From positions 1,508,864 to 1,572,863 of the forward strand of contig CAVWJS010000006.1 in the NCBI GenBank assembly GCA_963755495.1: a DNA stretch of 64,000 nt. The letters are read 5' to 3'. Shown here in pieces: positions 28,960 to 38,283 of this stretch. The DNA is from Bog-473 sp963755495 (GTDB lineage Bacteria; Actinomycetota; Acidimicrobiia; Acidimicrobiales; RAAP-2). Position 1 is the stretch's first letter. The number at the start of each line of letters is the position of its first letter. The position numbers were made by a program, and so were the translations under genes. The notes under the pieces were generated by a model, which was not told the DNA's origin, searched no databases, and was given only the letters and a program-made list of their open reading frames with translations.

Positions 28960-29792
28960 CCGGCGAAGGACCCGATCGGTGCGCCGCCGACCCCGACGGC
29001 CGCGCGAAAGACAGCGCCGGCAGCCGGGGACGAGTCGCCCTGAGCCGAGGTGGTGATGAACAGGTCTCCGTTGGCCAAGGCGCACGCTGTCACGTTGCGG
29101 ACCGGGAGTTCGAGCACAGCGTCGAGCGACCCGTCGGGCAGATAGCGGTGCACTGCTCCTCCTTCCCACAGCGCGACCCACACCGCCCCGTCTTCGTCGA
29201 GGGCGATCCCATCGGGCATGCCATGGTCGGCGTCGATCTTCGCCAGCACCCGACGCTCACGAAACGTACCGGCATCGGGATCAAACGCCAGAACGTCGAT
29301 ACACCGCGTCGGGGTGTCGACGTAGAGGGCCTCAAGCCCGCTACTCGTCCATGCCAGCCCATTGGAAATAGTAAGCCCAGTGAGTACAACTGTGGCGGAG
29401 TCATCGGGGTCAAGGCGGTACAGCGAGCCACGCCCCGGGGCCTCGTCGTAGGCCATGGAACCACAGTAGAAGCGACCCTGAGGGTCGCAGGCCCCGTCGT
29501 TCATGCGAACAGTCGGATCGTCCCAGATTTGGGGAAGGGTTCGGATAGAACCATCGGCGTCGATTAAGGCGAAGCCGCGTTCAACCGCCACTACCAGGCC
29601 ACCGCCTCGTCGCGGTCTGACCGCACTAGCTACCGTAGCCACACGGAGTCGATCGACGCTGCCGTCGGCGGCCAAGGTCAGAACATCACCACGCAACATA
29701 TCGACCCAGCGCAGACACCCAACAAGAGGATCCCAGATCGGGCCCTCGCCGTGATGGGTCAGTGGCGCCGTCAGCTGCTCCACAGCGATCAT
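28956..29792 (-). CDS. SMP-30/gluconolactonase-family lactonase
   Basis: A 278-residue six-bladed beta-propeller that hydrolyses sugar lactones. Metal-site motifs are HHGEGPIWDP near the N-terminus, RMNDGACDPQGRFYCGSM, TISNGLAWT and MPDGIALDEDGAVWVALW, all as in SMP-30 lactonases. In this operon it would open the lactone made by the zinc dehydrogenase. ATGA overlaps occur at both ends (28956-28959 and 29789-29792), indicating strict co-translation. Confidence 0.9.
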   Translation of the reverse strand: MIAVEQLTAPLTHHGEGPIWDPLVGCLRWVDMLRGDVLTLAADGSVDRLRVATVASAVRPRRGGGLVVAVERGFALIDADGSIRTLPQIWDDPTVRMNDGACDPQGRFYCGSMAYDEAPGRGSLYRLDPDDSATVVLTGLTISNGLAWTSSGLEALYVDTPTRCIDVLAFDPDAGTFRERRVLAKIDADHGMPDGIALDEDGAVWVALWEGGAVHRYLPDGSLDAVLELPVRNVTACALANGDLFITTSAQGDSSPAAGAVFRAAVGVGGAPIGSFAG

Positions 29793-30748
29793 GCCAATTC
29801 GAACCGCGCAGATACGGGAAGCGAAGGATCACCCAGAGGCGACATGGGCAGTGGCGGCCCGCCGAGCCGATCAAGAATATCGAGGGTGAGCCGAGCCCGA
29901 CGCACACGCTCGCGTCCGGTGGCCACTGCCATAACGGCGAGGTGGCGTCCGATCGGGTAGATGGGCGGAGAGTTCCGCAGACCGAACTTCAGATAGATGG
30001 GCGCAGCCACGCGAATCAACTCCGCCGCGTCATAGAGCCGGACGAATCCCCCGATGTCGTCGGGCGCTTCGACATACATGTCGATGGTCGCCGGCGACAA
30101 TGCTCGCACCTCCGCCAGGTGCTCTAGGGTCAGGTCACTCGGAACGTTGATGGAGTCGCCGCCGAGCGCGGCCGTGACCTGGAAACCAAGGGGATTGACT
30201 GGGCCGATGAGCACGCTGACCTTGAAACGGAAATCGGCGGGCAGGTCGCCGGAGGTCCGCAATCGATGTCCCGCCCACAAGACCCCCTCGTCGGCTACCA
30301 AGACGTTGCGGATGCCGAGCTCAGCCGCCCGACGCATGTCCTCGAGACACTGACCCAGCTGAGCATTCCCGCGTGCCCGAGGGCCGGCGCCACCTGAGGA
30401 AGAAGTCGTGGCCGCCCCGATGTCCCATGTACCTCGAGGTCCGAGGAAGAGCGATAGCTCGGCTGATGCTTCGTGGGCGAGATGGAGCATCTCGGTGATT
30501 TCGGCGTCGGAAAGCATCATCACCCCGCTCCCCTGGCTCACCCGGTGCACTGGCACCTTGAGTGTCCGGGCCTCTGCAAGGACGGCCCGCAGCGGCTCGA
30601 CACCCTCAACTGATGGGATCTCGATTCGCCAGGCGCCTCCGTCAGGGAACCGGTGCGGCGACGTGGCCGGACCAGGCTGGGTTACGACGCCCAGTCGCGA
30701 TAGTTCGGACCGGCCCGCAACGACCTTTGCGCTCTCAATCTCAGACAC
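29789..30748 (-). CDS. Unassigned TIM-barrel-like protein resembling peptidase U32 family
   Basis: About 319 residues starting SEIESAKVVAGRSELSRLG from a GTG at 30746-30748, which overlaps the end of the GntR gene by eight bases. Features are VPVHRVSQGSGVMMLSDAEITEML, LSLFLGPRGTWDIGA, LGIRNVLVADEGVLWAG, FKVSVLIGPVNPLGFQVTAALGG and IYLKFGLRNSPP, alternating strands and helices like a TIM barrel. It recalls U32-type proteins, but I cannot confirm membership. Every neighbour is a sugar-acid enzyme, so a catabolic role is likely. The missing 2-keto-3-deoxy acid dehydratase or aldolase step is one option, by inference from position only. Confidence 0.55.
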   Translation of the reverse strand: MSEIESAKVVAGRSELSRLGVVTQPGPATSPHRFPDGGAWRIEIPSVEGVEPLRAVLAEARTLKVPVHRVSQGSGVMMLSDAEITEMLHLAHEASAELSLFLGPRGTWDIGAATTSSSGGAGPRARGNAQLGQCLEDMRRAAELGIRNVLVADEGVLWAGHRLRTSGDLPADFRFKVSVLIGPVNPLGFQVTAALGGDSINVPSDLTLEHLAEVRALSPATIDMYVEAPDDIGGFVRLYDAAELIRVAAPIYLKFGLRNSPPIYPIGRHLAVMAVATGRERVRRARLTLDILDRLGGPPLPMSPLGDPSLPVSARFELA

Positions 30749-31475
30749 CCTCCTCCTCCGTCGCGAGGCCGTACCGCAGTACGTCGGTGCTCGTCTGATC
30801 GATGTGGGCCACCATTTTCCGACCAGCGCCCTCAACGTCACGTCCCTCCACCGCGTCAACAATCGCCCGGTGCGCCGCTACAGCGTGCCGCCGAGCGGGG
30901 GCAGCCGACGACGTGAGCACGCGATGCTCGTGGAGGAGGTGCTGCAAAGGTTGCAGCAGCACACCCAGGTACGGATTGCCGGCCGCCTCGAACAGTGCGC
31001 CGTGAAAATCTAGGTCGGCGCGGGCAAATACGCCCTCCTCCGAAGCGGCACCCATCCGCTCCAACGCGCCATGCATGGCGGCAAGATCACTCTGGGTGCG
31101 GCGCCGGGCGGCCAACTCCGCCGCGGCGCGCTCGACCGCCCGGCGTGCCTCGAGCAGAAGGCGCACCGATTGCCGAGGACCTTCGTGCCGGACCCGGGCC
31201 TCAAGGAGTTGAGGCTCCAGCGGAGACCACCGGTCGACTTCGCAGACGAATGTTCCATGGCCTCGTCGCACTTCGACAACCCCAATGTGGACCAGCCGCT
31301 TAACCGCCTCGCGGACGGTCAGCCGACTCACACCGTACGACGATGCCAGCTCAGCCTCGGGTAGCAACGTTTCAGCTGGTACGAGTCGACCGCTCACTAT
31401 CTCATCGAGCACACTTTCGGCGACGATCTCGGCGAGCGAACGAGAAGAAGCCAGCGTTGGCACCAATCCCAACAT
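30741..31475 (-). CDS. GntR/FadR-type (FCD) transcriptional regulator
   Basis: A 244-residue regulator. The N-terminal winged helix has GRLVPAETLLPEAELASSYGVSRLTVREAVKRL and the wing RRGHGTFV. The C-terminal all-helical FCD ligand-binding domain has the metal/effector residues DLDFHGAL, HRVL and AHRAIVDAV. These proteins bind a sugar-acid or similar ligand and usually repress their own operon. It is the first gene of the sugar-acid operon. A perfect palindrome lies five bases before its ATG. No good Shine-Dalgarno sequence is visible, so the message may be leaderless or start a few codons later. Confidence 0.92.
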   Translation of the reverse strand: MLGLVPTLASSRSLAEIVAESVLDEIVSGRLVPAETLLPEAELASSYGVSRLTVREAVKRLVHIGVVEVRRGHGTFVCEVDRWSPLEPQLLEARVRHEGPRQSVRLLLEARRAVERAAAELAARRRTQSDLAAMHGALERMGAASEEGVFARADLDFHGALFEAAGNPYLGVLLQPLQHLLHEHRVLTSSAAPARRHAVAAHRAIVDAVEGRDVEGAGRKMVAHIDQTSTDVLRYGLATEEEGV

Positions 31476-31480
31476 AGAAG

Positions 31481-31494
31481 ATCAGACGTCTGAT
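31481..31494. promoter_or_regulatory. Perfect 14-bp palindrome, likely GntR operator
   Basis: ATCAGACGTCTGAT reads the same on both strands and lies between the divergent GntR and EthD-like genes, only 5 bases from the GntR start. FCD-type GntR regulators bind short palindromes of this size. A 12/14 match at 39373 lies in another divergent promoter region. Confidence 0.65.
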
Positions 31495-31592
31495 GTCTAG
31501 ATGCATGCAAGAATGGCCACCATTCGCTGGGGGTCGAATCTCAGCGGCATGAATATTGTGCAAACTGTCGAAATTCAACTGGGGGTAGACGA

Positions 31593-32390
31593 ATGGTGAG
31601 TAATGGTGGCGGTTCCGAATCGCCCGGCTTCGCTGGTTCCGATTCGGGAGGTGGTGGGCACGCGTCACCGGCAGCGGTCGGGGACAAGCTTGTATGGACG
31701 CTGGTGCGGCCCGAGGGTACTGGTTTCACTGAGTTCCAGCAGTACGTGCTGGAGGAATTGGCTCAAGCCAGCGCTTCGCTCGTCAGTGGGACCACCCAGG
31801 TCAGGGTGACGCTTCAGGAACGGCACGCTTTCTCAGGAGCGCTAGTCAGGGTTGGTGAGACCGAGCAACGGGTCGATGCCGCGGTGCAACTCATCTCGGC
31901 GGATTCCTACGTGGCAACCGATCCGGTCAACGCCGTCCTTGCTGCGAACTGCGGGCATGTACAGGGTTGGCGCGTGAAGCCCACGACGATCGACGACGAC
32001 AGTCCCGAGGTCCCCATCGGAAAGCCTTCACCCTTCGTGCAGACCCTTTGGATGAACCAGCGCATCGACGGCCTCACGCCTGATTTCTACAGCCGGAACT
32101 GGTATATCCATGGAGGTCATCCTGACGGTCAGGACGCCGAAACTGAGGAAAGTCGTCAAAACCGAAGGGAGATGGAAGCGCGGGGAATGCAGCGCTGGTA
32201 CATCCAAAACCGGGTCCTCGAGGCTATTACGGCGACCGCCTGGGTCATTAACGGCTTTGCCGACCTGACGTTTCCCTCGGCGCTCCCCATCGTCGGCGAG
32301 CGGTACGACCCCAAGGACCTTTTCAGCGAGGAACATTTCGATCGCTGGCCGCCCCGGGTAATCCAGGGGGCGGCGTATCGAGTGGTGTAA
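31593..32390 (+). CDS. EthD-like tandem-domain protein, paralogue A
   Basis: 265 residues with a glycine/serine-rich leader (about 30 residues) and two segments resembling dimeric alpha/beta-barrel EthD-type domains: KLVWTLVRPEGTGFTEFQQY and TLWMNQRIDGLTPDFYSRNW. A close paralogue lies at 46689. Invariant between them are YVATDPVNAVL, ANCGHVQGWRV, NQRIDG-T-P-FY, RNWYIH-GH-DGQ-AE, WYIQNRV, GERYDPK and WPPR. Function is unknown. EthD-type folds occur in degradative clusters as small enzymes or accessory proteins, so the fold call is tentative. It is divergent from the GntR gene and shares its operator region. GGGGGT precedes the ATG. Confidence 0.6.
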   Translation: MVSNGGGSESPGFAGSDSGGGGHASPAAVGDKLVWTLVRPEGTGFTEFQQYVLEELAQASASLVSGTTQVRVTLQERHAFSGALVRVGETEQRVDAAVQLISADSYVATDPVNAVLAANCGHVQGWRVKPTTIDDDSPEVPIGKPSPFVQTLWMNQRIDGLTPDFYSRNWYIHGGHPDGQDAETEESRQNRREMEARGMQRWYIQNRVLEAITATAWVINGFADLTFPSALPIVGERYDPKDLFSEEHFDRWPPRVIQGAAYRVV

Positions 32391-32623
32391 GCCCGGGTCC
32401 GTGCCGGCCAAATCTCGGCAGCCCCGGCGCAGTCGGCGCGCTACGGAGAAACCATGATGCTAGAGCCGCAGTCGGTGGCTGCTACGCCAAAGAGATCGGG
32501 GTAACGCTTTCATGGAGCCACACACAGGGCTAGATCCCTGACGATCAAAGATAGTGTCACCGTGACCAACTTTTGTGAGGGGGGACGCATGACGCACTGG
32601 TTGGGAACCGGGTCGCCAACGTC

Positions 32624-33571
32624 ATGGATGGTGGGTCTGCCGCGAACACCACTCCACGGGGTCGCCTGGTGAAGCGCTCGACCGAAGAAAGAGTTACGCA
32701 GGTGGCGCTCATGGGCCTCGGCGTGATGGGCTCCGGCATGGCGAGGCGGCTCATTGACGCTGGCTTCCCGCTAACCCTTTTCAACCGTAACCCCGAACGC
32801 GCACTGCCTTTCGTGACGAGCGGTGCCTCACTCGCAATCTCACCACGCCTGGCCGCGCTGGACGCGGACGTGATTGTTGCCATGGTCGCAGATGACGATG
32901 CGTCTCGGGACGTATGGCTCGGTGAGCGCGGTGCCCTCAATGCATCTAAGCCTGGAGCGATCCTGATCGAATGCAGCACGCTGTCATCGGACTGGATTCG
33001 TCGCCTGGCACAGGCGGTGGAATCACACGGATGTGCGTTCCTCGAAGCACCCGTGACCGGGAGCAAGATGCAGGCCGCATCCGGGGAACTGCTGTTCTTG
33101 GTGGGAGGCGCGGTCGAGACGCTCGAGCGCGCCCGCCCGGTCCTCGACGCCATGGGTCGCGGGGCCGTCCACCTAGGACCCCACGGGAGCGGCGCCTTCC
33201 TCAAGCTGGTGAATAATTTCCTTTGTGGTGTTCAGGCCGCATCACTCGCAGAGGCGGTAGCGCTCATCGAGCGCAGCTCACTCCCCAGTGACGCAGCTCT
33301 GACGGTCCTGACTGAAGGTGCTCCCGGGAGCCCGTTGGTCAAGATGCTCGCCGCCCGCATGGCATCGAGTGACTACAGCGTGCACTTCGAACTCGACCTC
33401 ATGCGCAAGGACTTGGCTTATGGCATCGCCGAGGGACAGTCACTCGGGATACGGCTCGAAACGGCACTGGCGGCGCTGCAAGCATTCGATAAGGCGAATG
33501 AGACAGGTGCTGGAACCAAGGACGTGTCCGCAGTCGTCGAGTGGCTCCGGACGTCCGTACCGACGGCCTGA
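32624..33571 (+). CDS. NAD(P)-dependent beta-hydroxyacid dehydrogenase
   Basis: About 300 residues of the 3-hydroxyisobutyrate dehydrogenase/glyoxylate reductase family. The dinucleotide site is VALMGLGVMGSGMARRLIDAG, the substrate loop is FLEAPVTGSKMQAASGELLF, and the catalytic lysine is in FLKLVNNFLCG. It would interconvert a small beta-hydroxyacid and its semialdehyde, such as tartronate semialdehyde, fitting the surrounding sugar-acid catabolism. The first ATG is at 32624. A GTG at 32669 or one at 32702 may be the true start, since homology begins near VALMGLG. No frame damage. Confidence 0.88.
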   Translation: MDGGSAANTTPRGRLVKRSTEERVTQVALMGLGVMGSGMARRLIDAGFPLTLFNRNPERALPFVTSGASLAISPRLAALDADVIVAMVADDDASRDVWLGERGALNASKPGAILIECSTLSSDWIRRLAQAVESHGCAFLEAPVTGSKMQAASGELLFLVGGAVETLERARPVLDAMGRGAVHLGPHGSGAFLKLVNNFLCGVQAASLAEAVALIERSSLPSDAALTVLTEGAPGSPLVKMLAARMASSDYSVHFELDLMRKDLAYGIAEGQSLGIRLETALAALQAFDKANETGAGTKDVSAVVEWLRTSVPTA

Positions 33572-33965
33572 CGCGCGCAAAGATCATGGTCCGTTCGCTC
33601 AAGGGGATGTCGGGACACGTGACCTTCACCGACGGACTGGCGAACACGCAGAGCCAATCGTCGCCATGGCTCTTCGCGTTCCCCTCCCGCTGCGCGACTT
33701 CGATGAGCCACGCCGACCACTTGCACTTCTCGCCCTCGGCGAGGTGCTCGGACAGATGCTCCGGTTCCTCGGTCGGCACCTGTTTCCCCATTGGTGTGCG
33801 CCTCTACGACGCCTGAGCTCATGCTCCCCGGCGACGTCTCATCCACGTGGCGGACGGAGGGGCGGCTAGACCGAGGGTATCTCTTGCCGTTGCAGCGGAA
33901 TCTCATTATGCTCCGAGCGGAAGGCCAGACTAGCGAGTAATCGGCCATTTATAAGGGGGTCGTCC
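33572..33965. other. Gap with a possible minus-strand frame
   Basis: A minus-strand frame (33399-33791, start MGKQVPTEEPEHLSEHLAEG) has good GC-rich codon use and protein-like composition (KCKWSAWLIEVAQREG, HGDDWLCVFASP). However, it would run antisense into the dehydrogenase gene and matches no family I know. It may be a remnant. Otherwise this gap carries the promoter of the solute-binding protein. Confidence 0.3.
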
Positions 33966-35207
33966 ATGTGGACGGGAATGAAGGCGTTGCGCCTAAGTAC
34001 CGTGATCTTTTGTCTGACGGGAGTTCTTGTAGGTGTATCGGGAGCAGCCGTCTCGGCCGCCAAGCCGCCGATCGTCATCGGTTTGATCACCGACGACACC
34101 GGTGCGGGCGCATCGAGCTATGGCGGCAGTGAGGTCGGGGCCGAAGCCCGCATCGACGCCCAGAACGCAGCCGGCGGTGTGGACGGACGCCAATTGCAGC
34201 TCGTGGTCGAAGATGACCAATCGACGCCCAGCGGCAACCTTTCGGCGGCGCAGACCCTGGTCGAAGACAAAGGTGTGTTCGGCATCATCGACAATTCCTC
34301 GATCGCCTTTGGGGGCGCCAACTATCTGAGCGCCCAGAAGATCCCCGTCACCGGAGCGGCCGAAGACGGCCCCGAGTGGGGCCAAAAACAGAACTCGAAC
34401 ATGTTCAGTGTGGACGGCACCCTCACCGCGCCCATCAATGGAAGGAACTACAGCTACAACGAGGGCGAAGCGGCCTACAAGACGATTGGCATCACCAAGT
34501 TGGCCCAGGTGGTGGCGAATGTCCCGAGCGCTATCCAGGCTGCCAACGCCGCTTTTAGCGCGGCCAAACCCCTCGGGGTCAGCAAATGCCTCGAGGACAT
34601 CGTTCCCATCGGCGACGTCAACTTCACGACCTTCGCCCTCGAAATGAAGTCAAAGGGATGCAACGGCGTGGTGGTGCTCAGTCTCCTCTCTACCTGTATC
34701 GCCGTGGCGACGGCTATCAAGCAGGCCGGCCTCAAGGCCAAAGAAGACTGTGCCACCAGCTACGACCAGTCCCTGCTCGATCAGCCGACCGCCTTGGCGG
34801 CCATGCAGGGCACCTACACCGGGGCCACAATCAACGTCTTGGGTAGCGACATCGCTCCTCCCGTCAAGACCTTCCTCAGCAACCTCAAGAAGTACACCAC
34901 CTGGCCCGGTGGCATTCCTAGCCTCAACATTGACTTTGAGTATGAGGCCGCCGACCTCATGATCAAGGGCTTGCAACTGGCAGGGAAGAACCCGACACGC
35001 AGCGCTTTCATCACCAACCTGCGCAAGGTCAATGGGTACACCGCCGGGGGACTGATAGCGGCCCCGGGCGACAACTTCACCCACTTTGGAACCCTGGCCG
35101 GTGTGCCCAAGACGCAATGTGAGACGATTCTCGAGGTCAAGGGTAAGTCATTCGTTCCGGCCGGAAAGCCGGCGTGCGGCACCTTGGTCTCTTCGCCCGC
35201 GTCATGA
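33966..35207 (+). CDS. Branched-chain-type ABC solute-binding protein
   Basis: 413 residues of the periplasmic-binding-protein type 6 family (LivJ-like). It has an N-terminal signal peptide (LSTVIFCLTGVLVGVSGAAVSAA), then PIVIGLITDDTGAGASSYG, EARIDAQNAAGGVDGRQLQLVVEDDQ and later FEYEAADLMIKGLQLAG. It should capture an amino acid, amide, aromatic acid or similar solute outside the membrane. No permease or ATPase genes are adjacent, so it is an orphan of its transporter or works with one encoded elsewhere. Intact and of normal length. Confidence 0.88.
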   Translation: MWTGMKALRLSTVIFCLTGVLVGVSGAAVSAAKPPIVIGLITDDTGAGASSYGGSEVGAEARIDAQNAAGGVDGRQLQLVVEDDQSTPSGNLSAAQTLVEDKGVFGIIDNSSIAFGGANYLSAQKIPVTGAAEDGPEWGQKQNSNMFSVDGTLTAPINGRNYSYNEGEAAYKTIGITKLAQVVANVPSAIQAANAAFSAAKPLGVSKCLEDIVPIGDVNFTTFALEMKSKGCNGVVVLSLLSTCIAVATAIKQAGLKAKEDCATSYDQSLLDQPTALAAMQGTYTGATINVLGSDIAPPVKTFLSNLKKYTTWPGGIPSLNIDFEYEAADLMIKGLQLAGKNPTRSAFITNLRKVNGYTAGGLIAAPGDNFTHFGTLAGVPKTQCETILEVKGKSFVPAGKPACGTLVSSPAS

Positions 35208-35289
35208 GCGAGAGCGGATGACTTTCGCCGGCTGACGAGCCCGGCCAAATGCATTGGACGGAGAGAGGGCAATCGGGTACATTCCCGAG

Positions 35290-35538
35290 CGCGGTGGTCA
35301 CAGACGTGCCACCGCGCTCAACGTGGCCAACGCCGGAGTCTCTGTGGCCTGCATCGACTCGGAGGAAGGACGCGGTCTCGAAACCGTTTAGGAGATCGAA
35401 GCGGTTGATGGCAACGCCTTTGGCGTGTTGGCCGACATGACCCACCCCGAGCAAATCCAGCGTGCGGTTGCAACGGGGCTCGGTGGCCTCGATGTGTGCG
35501 TCGACATCATCGGAAAATCTCGCTTTCGGCAGCGCTGA
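35290..35538 (+). pseudogene. Short-chain dehydrogenase remnant with in-frame TAG
   Basis: One frame reads ATALNVANAGVSVACIDSEE, a TAG after GRGLETV, then EIEAVDGNAFGVLADMTHPE and LGGLDVCVDIIG, before ending at TGA 35536-35538. This matches the first half of a Rossmann SDR (the ALxLAxAGxxVACxD region, the D of LADM and the LDVxVDxxG strand). The glycine-rich start is degraded and the catalytic Ser-Tyr-Lys half is missing. A dead gene fragment. Confidence 0.6.
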
Positions 35539-37994
35539 CTATCGCGCCTCGATCGTCACATGCCGGGGAGCAAGACCGGAGGCAGTCACTGTCACCGTGA
35601 CCGTGCCGGGCGCAGTTGGCCGCACCACTGCGAGAGCTCGACCGTGGAACGTGTTGTGGGTCGATTCGCCGAACGGCTCCTCGGTGCGAGGGTTCGCACT
35701 GCCCAGACCCATTAACTCGCCGGACCCTTCTACCTCAACGGTGATGGCCCGATCCTCGACGTGGTGCAATCGACCCTCTCCGTCAACGAGGGTGATATCC
35801 ATGTAGCCAAGGTCGGTGTCGTCGGCGCGGATCTCCAATCGATCAACCCGCACGTCGAGCCCAACCAGCCCGCTGCCAGATTGCAGGGTGCGTGCGGGCT
35901 ACCTCGGCCCCCTCTCCAATAAGCCACCGCGACGATCTCGCCCGGCTCGAAAGTCGTCTCGAATGTGGTGCGGAAGCGATGCGACTGCCCTGCCGGCTGC
36001 CGACCGAGAGAGGTGCCGTTTACCAGCAGCTCCACCTCGTCGGCGTCACTCATGACGTCGACCGTGACCGGGCGCCCTTCGAAGCCGGGCCACGACCAGG
36101 AAGCCAGGCCCTCGAGCCAAGGTTCTCCGGCCAACCCCAGATGCGTCGCCGACGCGCCATGCCGCTTCGGGTCCCGCACAGAAATGTACGGCTCGGAGCG
36201 GAGCCCGAACACGGTCTCGCGGAGATAGGACAGCGCTCGCCTTTGACCTGTGATGTCGATGTCGGCGCACCAGCTGGCGAGCCACGGGTAATCGCCCATC
36301 AGCAAGCCTCCGTCTATCGCCGTACTCGACGCGGCCGAGGCCGACCTCTCCGAGGTAGTCCCAACCGGTCCAGGTGAAGTCACCAATCACGTGGGCCAGT
36401 TCCAGCACCTTCGGCCAATTCTGGGCAATGTTGGTGTTATGGGTCTCGCTGCCGACAATGAGCCGGTTCGGCATTCGATTGCCGTCTACCTCGTAGCGCG
36501 AGTCGCTGTAGTTGTAACCGGCAACATCGAGGTAGGAATACGGTTCGTCGAGTCTCTCGGCCACCGCATCGGATTGCAAGAGGATGGGCAGAGCAGCACG
36601 TAACCGCTGCATGATCGTGTTTACCCCAGCGTTTTCTTCTCCGGCGTCGGCTTCATCGCCGACGGACCGGCGCGGCCATCTCGATGATGGTCTGGATGCC
36701 GACCGAGATGATGGGGTTGATACCGTTGGTGACATAGCGGGTGTCGTCGAGGGCACGGATCCGTTCGGCCAAAGCACGTCCGAGGTCGGCGCCCGTCGGA
36801 TTACCGGTATCGGGAATCTCGTTCCCGATAGAATAGAGAACGACGCTCGGATGGTTGCGATCCTTCCGGACCATAGCGTCAATGTCGGCCTCCCACGACT
36901 CTGCGAACACGCGGGCGTAGTCGTTGCGCATCTTCGGTTGTGTCCACATATCGAAGGCTTCGTCCATCACGAGCATCCCGAGCCGGTCGCAGGCCTCGAG
37001 GAGTGCTTTACTTGCCGGATTGTGTGCACTGCGAATGGCGTTAAACCCCGACGCCTTCAGGATCTCGATGCGGCGTTCGTCGGCGCGTTCGACCGTTGCC
37101 GCCCCGATCACTCCGTTGTCGTGATGGATACACGCCCCTCGGAGTTTCACAACTTCACCGTTGATCCGAAGGCCCCGAACAGGATCGAGCTGCAAGGACC
37201 GGATCCCGAAGGTGGTCCCATCTCGATCGACCACAACACCGTCCTGGTCGCGGACCACGACCTGGCACGTGTACAGGTCCGGCACCGCCACACTCCAACG
37301 GCGCGGGTCGGGCACAGCCAACCGCTGCCGCACCTTTCCCGCCCGCCGCGGGAAGCTCGTCATCGGCGACACTTCGGAAGCGACGACGACGCCTCGATCA
37401 TCAAGAATCCGGGTCTCCACCAAGACCGGTACGGTCACGACCCCGTCGTTCTCGAGGAGCGCAGTCACCACAACGATCGCAAGGTCGTCATCGATCTCAG
37501 GCGTCCTCACCCACAGACTGTCCAACGCGAGATGCACAGGCTCGCCCACCACCAACTTCACGTTTCTGTAGATCCCCGCACCCGAGTACCAGCGGGCATC
37601 CTCCTGCGCCGTGACCTCCACCCGGATCTCGTTCTCCTCACCGTAATGGACCAGATGATCGATGGTAAGAGCAAAACCCGTGTACCCGTAAGAGTGGTGA
37701 CCGGCGAAACTCCCGTTTACCGTTACTAACGCGTCGCGATACACGCCTTCGAATTCCACGAATACTCGCTTCCCGCGGTGTTGCGTCGGCACTTCGAACT
37801 TCTTCTGGTACTCCCACGTACCGCCGGGAAAGTACGCATTGCCGGGACCCTCCGAAGGACTACGCGTCCGCGTCGATCATCACGTCATGCGGCAACAGCA
37901 CCGGCACCCACGAAGCAATCAGGCCCCCTCGCTCCAGGAACGTACTGACCTTCGGCCGGACGCTCCAGCCATCGTTGAATGACACCCGCTCCAT
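35539..37994 (-). pseudogene. GH2-family glycosidase (beta-galactosidase-like), multiply frameshifted
   Basis: Fragments in order cover a whole GH2 enzyme of about 800 residues. The start ERVSFNDGWSVRPKVS breaks near 37862. Then comes the jelly-roll part YFPGGTWEYQKKFEVP, followed by KLRGACIHHDNGVIGA, FNAIRSAHNPASKALLEACD and MDEAFDMW. The acid/base region is YSIGNEIPD. Frames change near 36665 (then YLDVAGYNYSDSRYEVD and VGSETHNTN, the nucleophile region, then FTWTGWDYLGE), near 36340 and near 35880. The C-terminus ends VTIEAR at 35539. At least four lesions make a functional product unlikely unless the assembly is faulty. It would hydrolyse beta-galactosides or related oligosaccharides. Confidence 0.78.
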
Positions 37995-38283
37995 CAGTCC
38001 CCCGCTTTCAGCTAATAAACAAATCGCCTACCGGACTCCATGTCCGATAGGAGCAACGGAACCCTACGCCCCACGGTTCTCGATGTCCTCTGCTCGGTGC
38101 CAAGGTCGGCGCGTGTGAACGAAAGGAACCGCTCCGCACCCCTCGTCCTTGCTCAGGCAGGACCGCCGTGACTTGCATCAAATCAGCCACTCGCAAGATA
38201 ATTTCCCAGGAGGGAGGTGCTTTCGAGGTAGAACCCTCCGGTCGAACTGACAGGTCCGGACACTTCAATTGCGCCCATGACGG

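Noticed and set aside
36584..37729. 381-codon plus-strand frame
   Set aside because: Antisense to GH2 sequence that carries clear active-site motifs.
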